Shown: one piece after another, positions 63,866 through 64,000 of the stretch
Position numbering within the stretch: the first letter of the stretch is position 1
Layout: every line of letters begins with the position of its first letter
Source of the DNA: Pseudomonas bijieensis
GTDB lineage: Bacteria > Pseudomonadota > Gammaproteobacteria > Pseudomonadales > Pseudomonadaceae
Length of the DNA: 64,000 nucleotides
NCBI RefSeq assembly: GCF_013347965.1
Contig: NZ_CP048810.1
Span: 1,302,001 to 1,366,000, forward strand
Direction: 5' to 3'
Program-made: the position numbers and the translations under genes
The notes under the pieces: generated by a model
What the model was told of the DNA's origin: nothing
Seen by the model: the letters and a program-made list of their open reading frames with translations, nothing else
The model's database searches: none

Positions 63866-64000
63866 TCAAGGCAACAACAGATACACCGCACTGGCCACCA
63901 ACAACACCGCCATCGCCCGGTTGAACAGACGCATGGTCGCCGGGTTACCCAGCCAGGTGCGCAGAAAACTCCCGGCGTAGGCCCAGCAGCCCACCGAGAC
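63866..64000 (-). CDS. LysE/RhtB-family exporter, C-terminal fragment (continues beyond window)
   Basis: The minus-strand frame is open from the window edge to a TGA at 63866-63868 and shows 44 residues: VSVGCWAYAGSFLRTWLGNP, then RLFNRAMAVLLVASAVYLLL. The last helix and the preceding Arg-containing loop match the end of LysE/RhtB amino-acid exporters. The N-terminus lies outside. Confidence 0.75.
   Translation of the reverse strand, partial: VSVGCWAYAGSFLRTWLGNPATMRLFNRAMAVLLVASAVYLLLP

Overview
The window is a chromosomal segment of a Pseudomonas, most likely of the P. fluorescens group. Evidence is the GC-rich codon use, many Pseudomonas-type REP doublets between genes, Pseudomonas-specific families (DUF6124/DUF3077, DUF5629) and conserved runs such as gloB-mltD-yejA-yejA-yejB-yejE-yejF-fabI and moxR-bat-sbcDC. 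No tRNA, rRNA, CRISPR array, insertion sequence or prophage was seen.

Layout. 1-1992: end of a 2-ketogluconate (kgu) operon. 2000-5481: an AT-richer island with a 38-residue candidate precursor peptide, a YcaO-family enzyme gene carrying an apparent +1 frameshift, and an ABC exporter; together they look like a small RiPP cluster. 5728-6450: a DUF6124 gene behind a leader with repeated hairpins. 6629-13472: a six-gene moxR-bat operon. 13768-19249: sbcD, sbcC and a GST. 19436-21529: two small secreted proteins, a periplasmic lactonase-family protein and a DUF5629 protein. 21768-28735: a sugar-acid catabolic locus (semialdehyde dehydrogenase, AraD1-type hydrolase, MFS transporter, IlvD-type dehydratase, GntR regulator) with two matching GntR operators in the divergent promoter. 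28944-32415: an RND/MMPL transporter and a YCF48-like protein. 32772-41261: pepN, DUF2797, yeaC, a TPR/membrane/AAA ATPase operon, a metallophosphoesterase and nadK. 41364-46963: DUF1853, arsB, arsR, an FMN reductase, a small conserved protein, a LysR regulator and an acetyltransferase. 47184-51867: dnaQ, rnhA, a methyltransferase, gloB and mltD. 52163-60385: a Yej-type peptide importer with two binding proteins, then fabI. 60471-61713: a second AT-richer insert holding a colicin M-like bacteriocin and a four-helix membrane protein that is probably its immunity protein. 61918-64000: a GAF-GGDEF diguanylate cyclase, an AraC regulator and the end of a LysE exporter.

The most notable systems are the putative YcaO RiPP cluster (2368-5481), which I cannot match to a described product, and the colicin M-like toxin/immunity pair (60471-61713), whose five catalytic residues fall at the colicin M positions. 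Both are AT-rich islands in otherwise GC-rich core sequence, as expected for horizontally acquired antagonism genes. The leader of the DUF6124 gene contains two hairpins with the same loop but different, compensated stems, which suggests a structured RNA.
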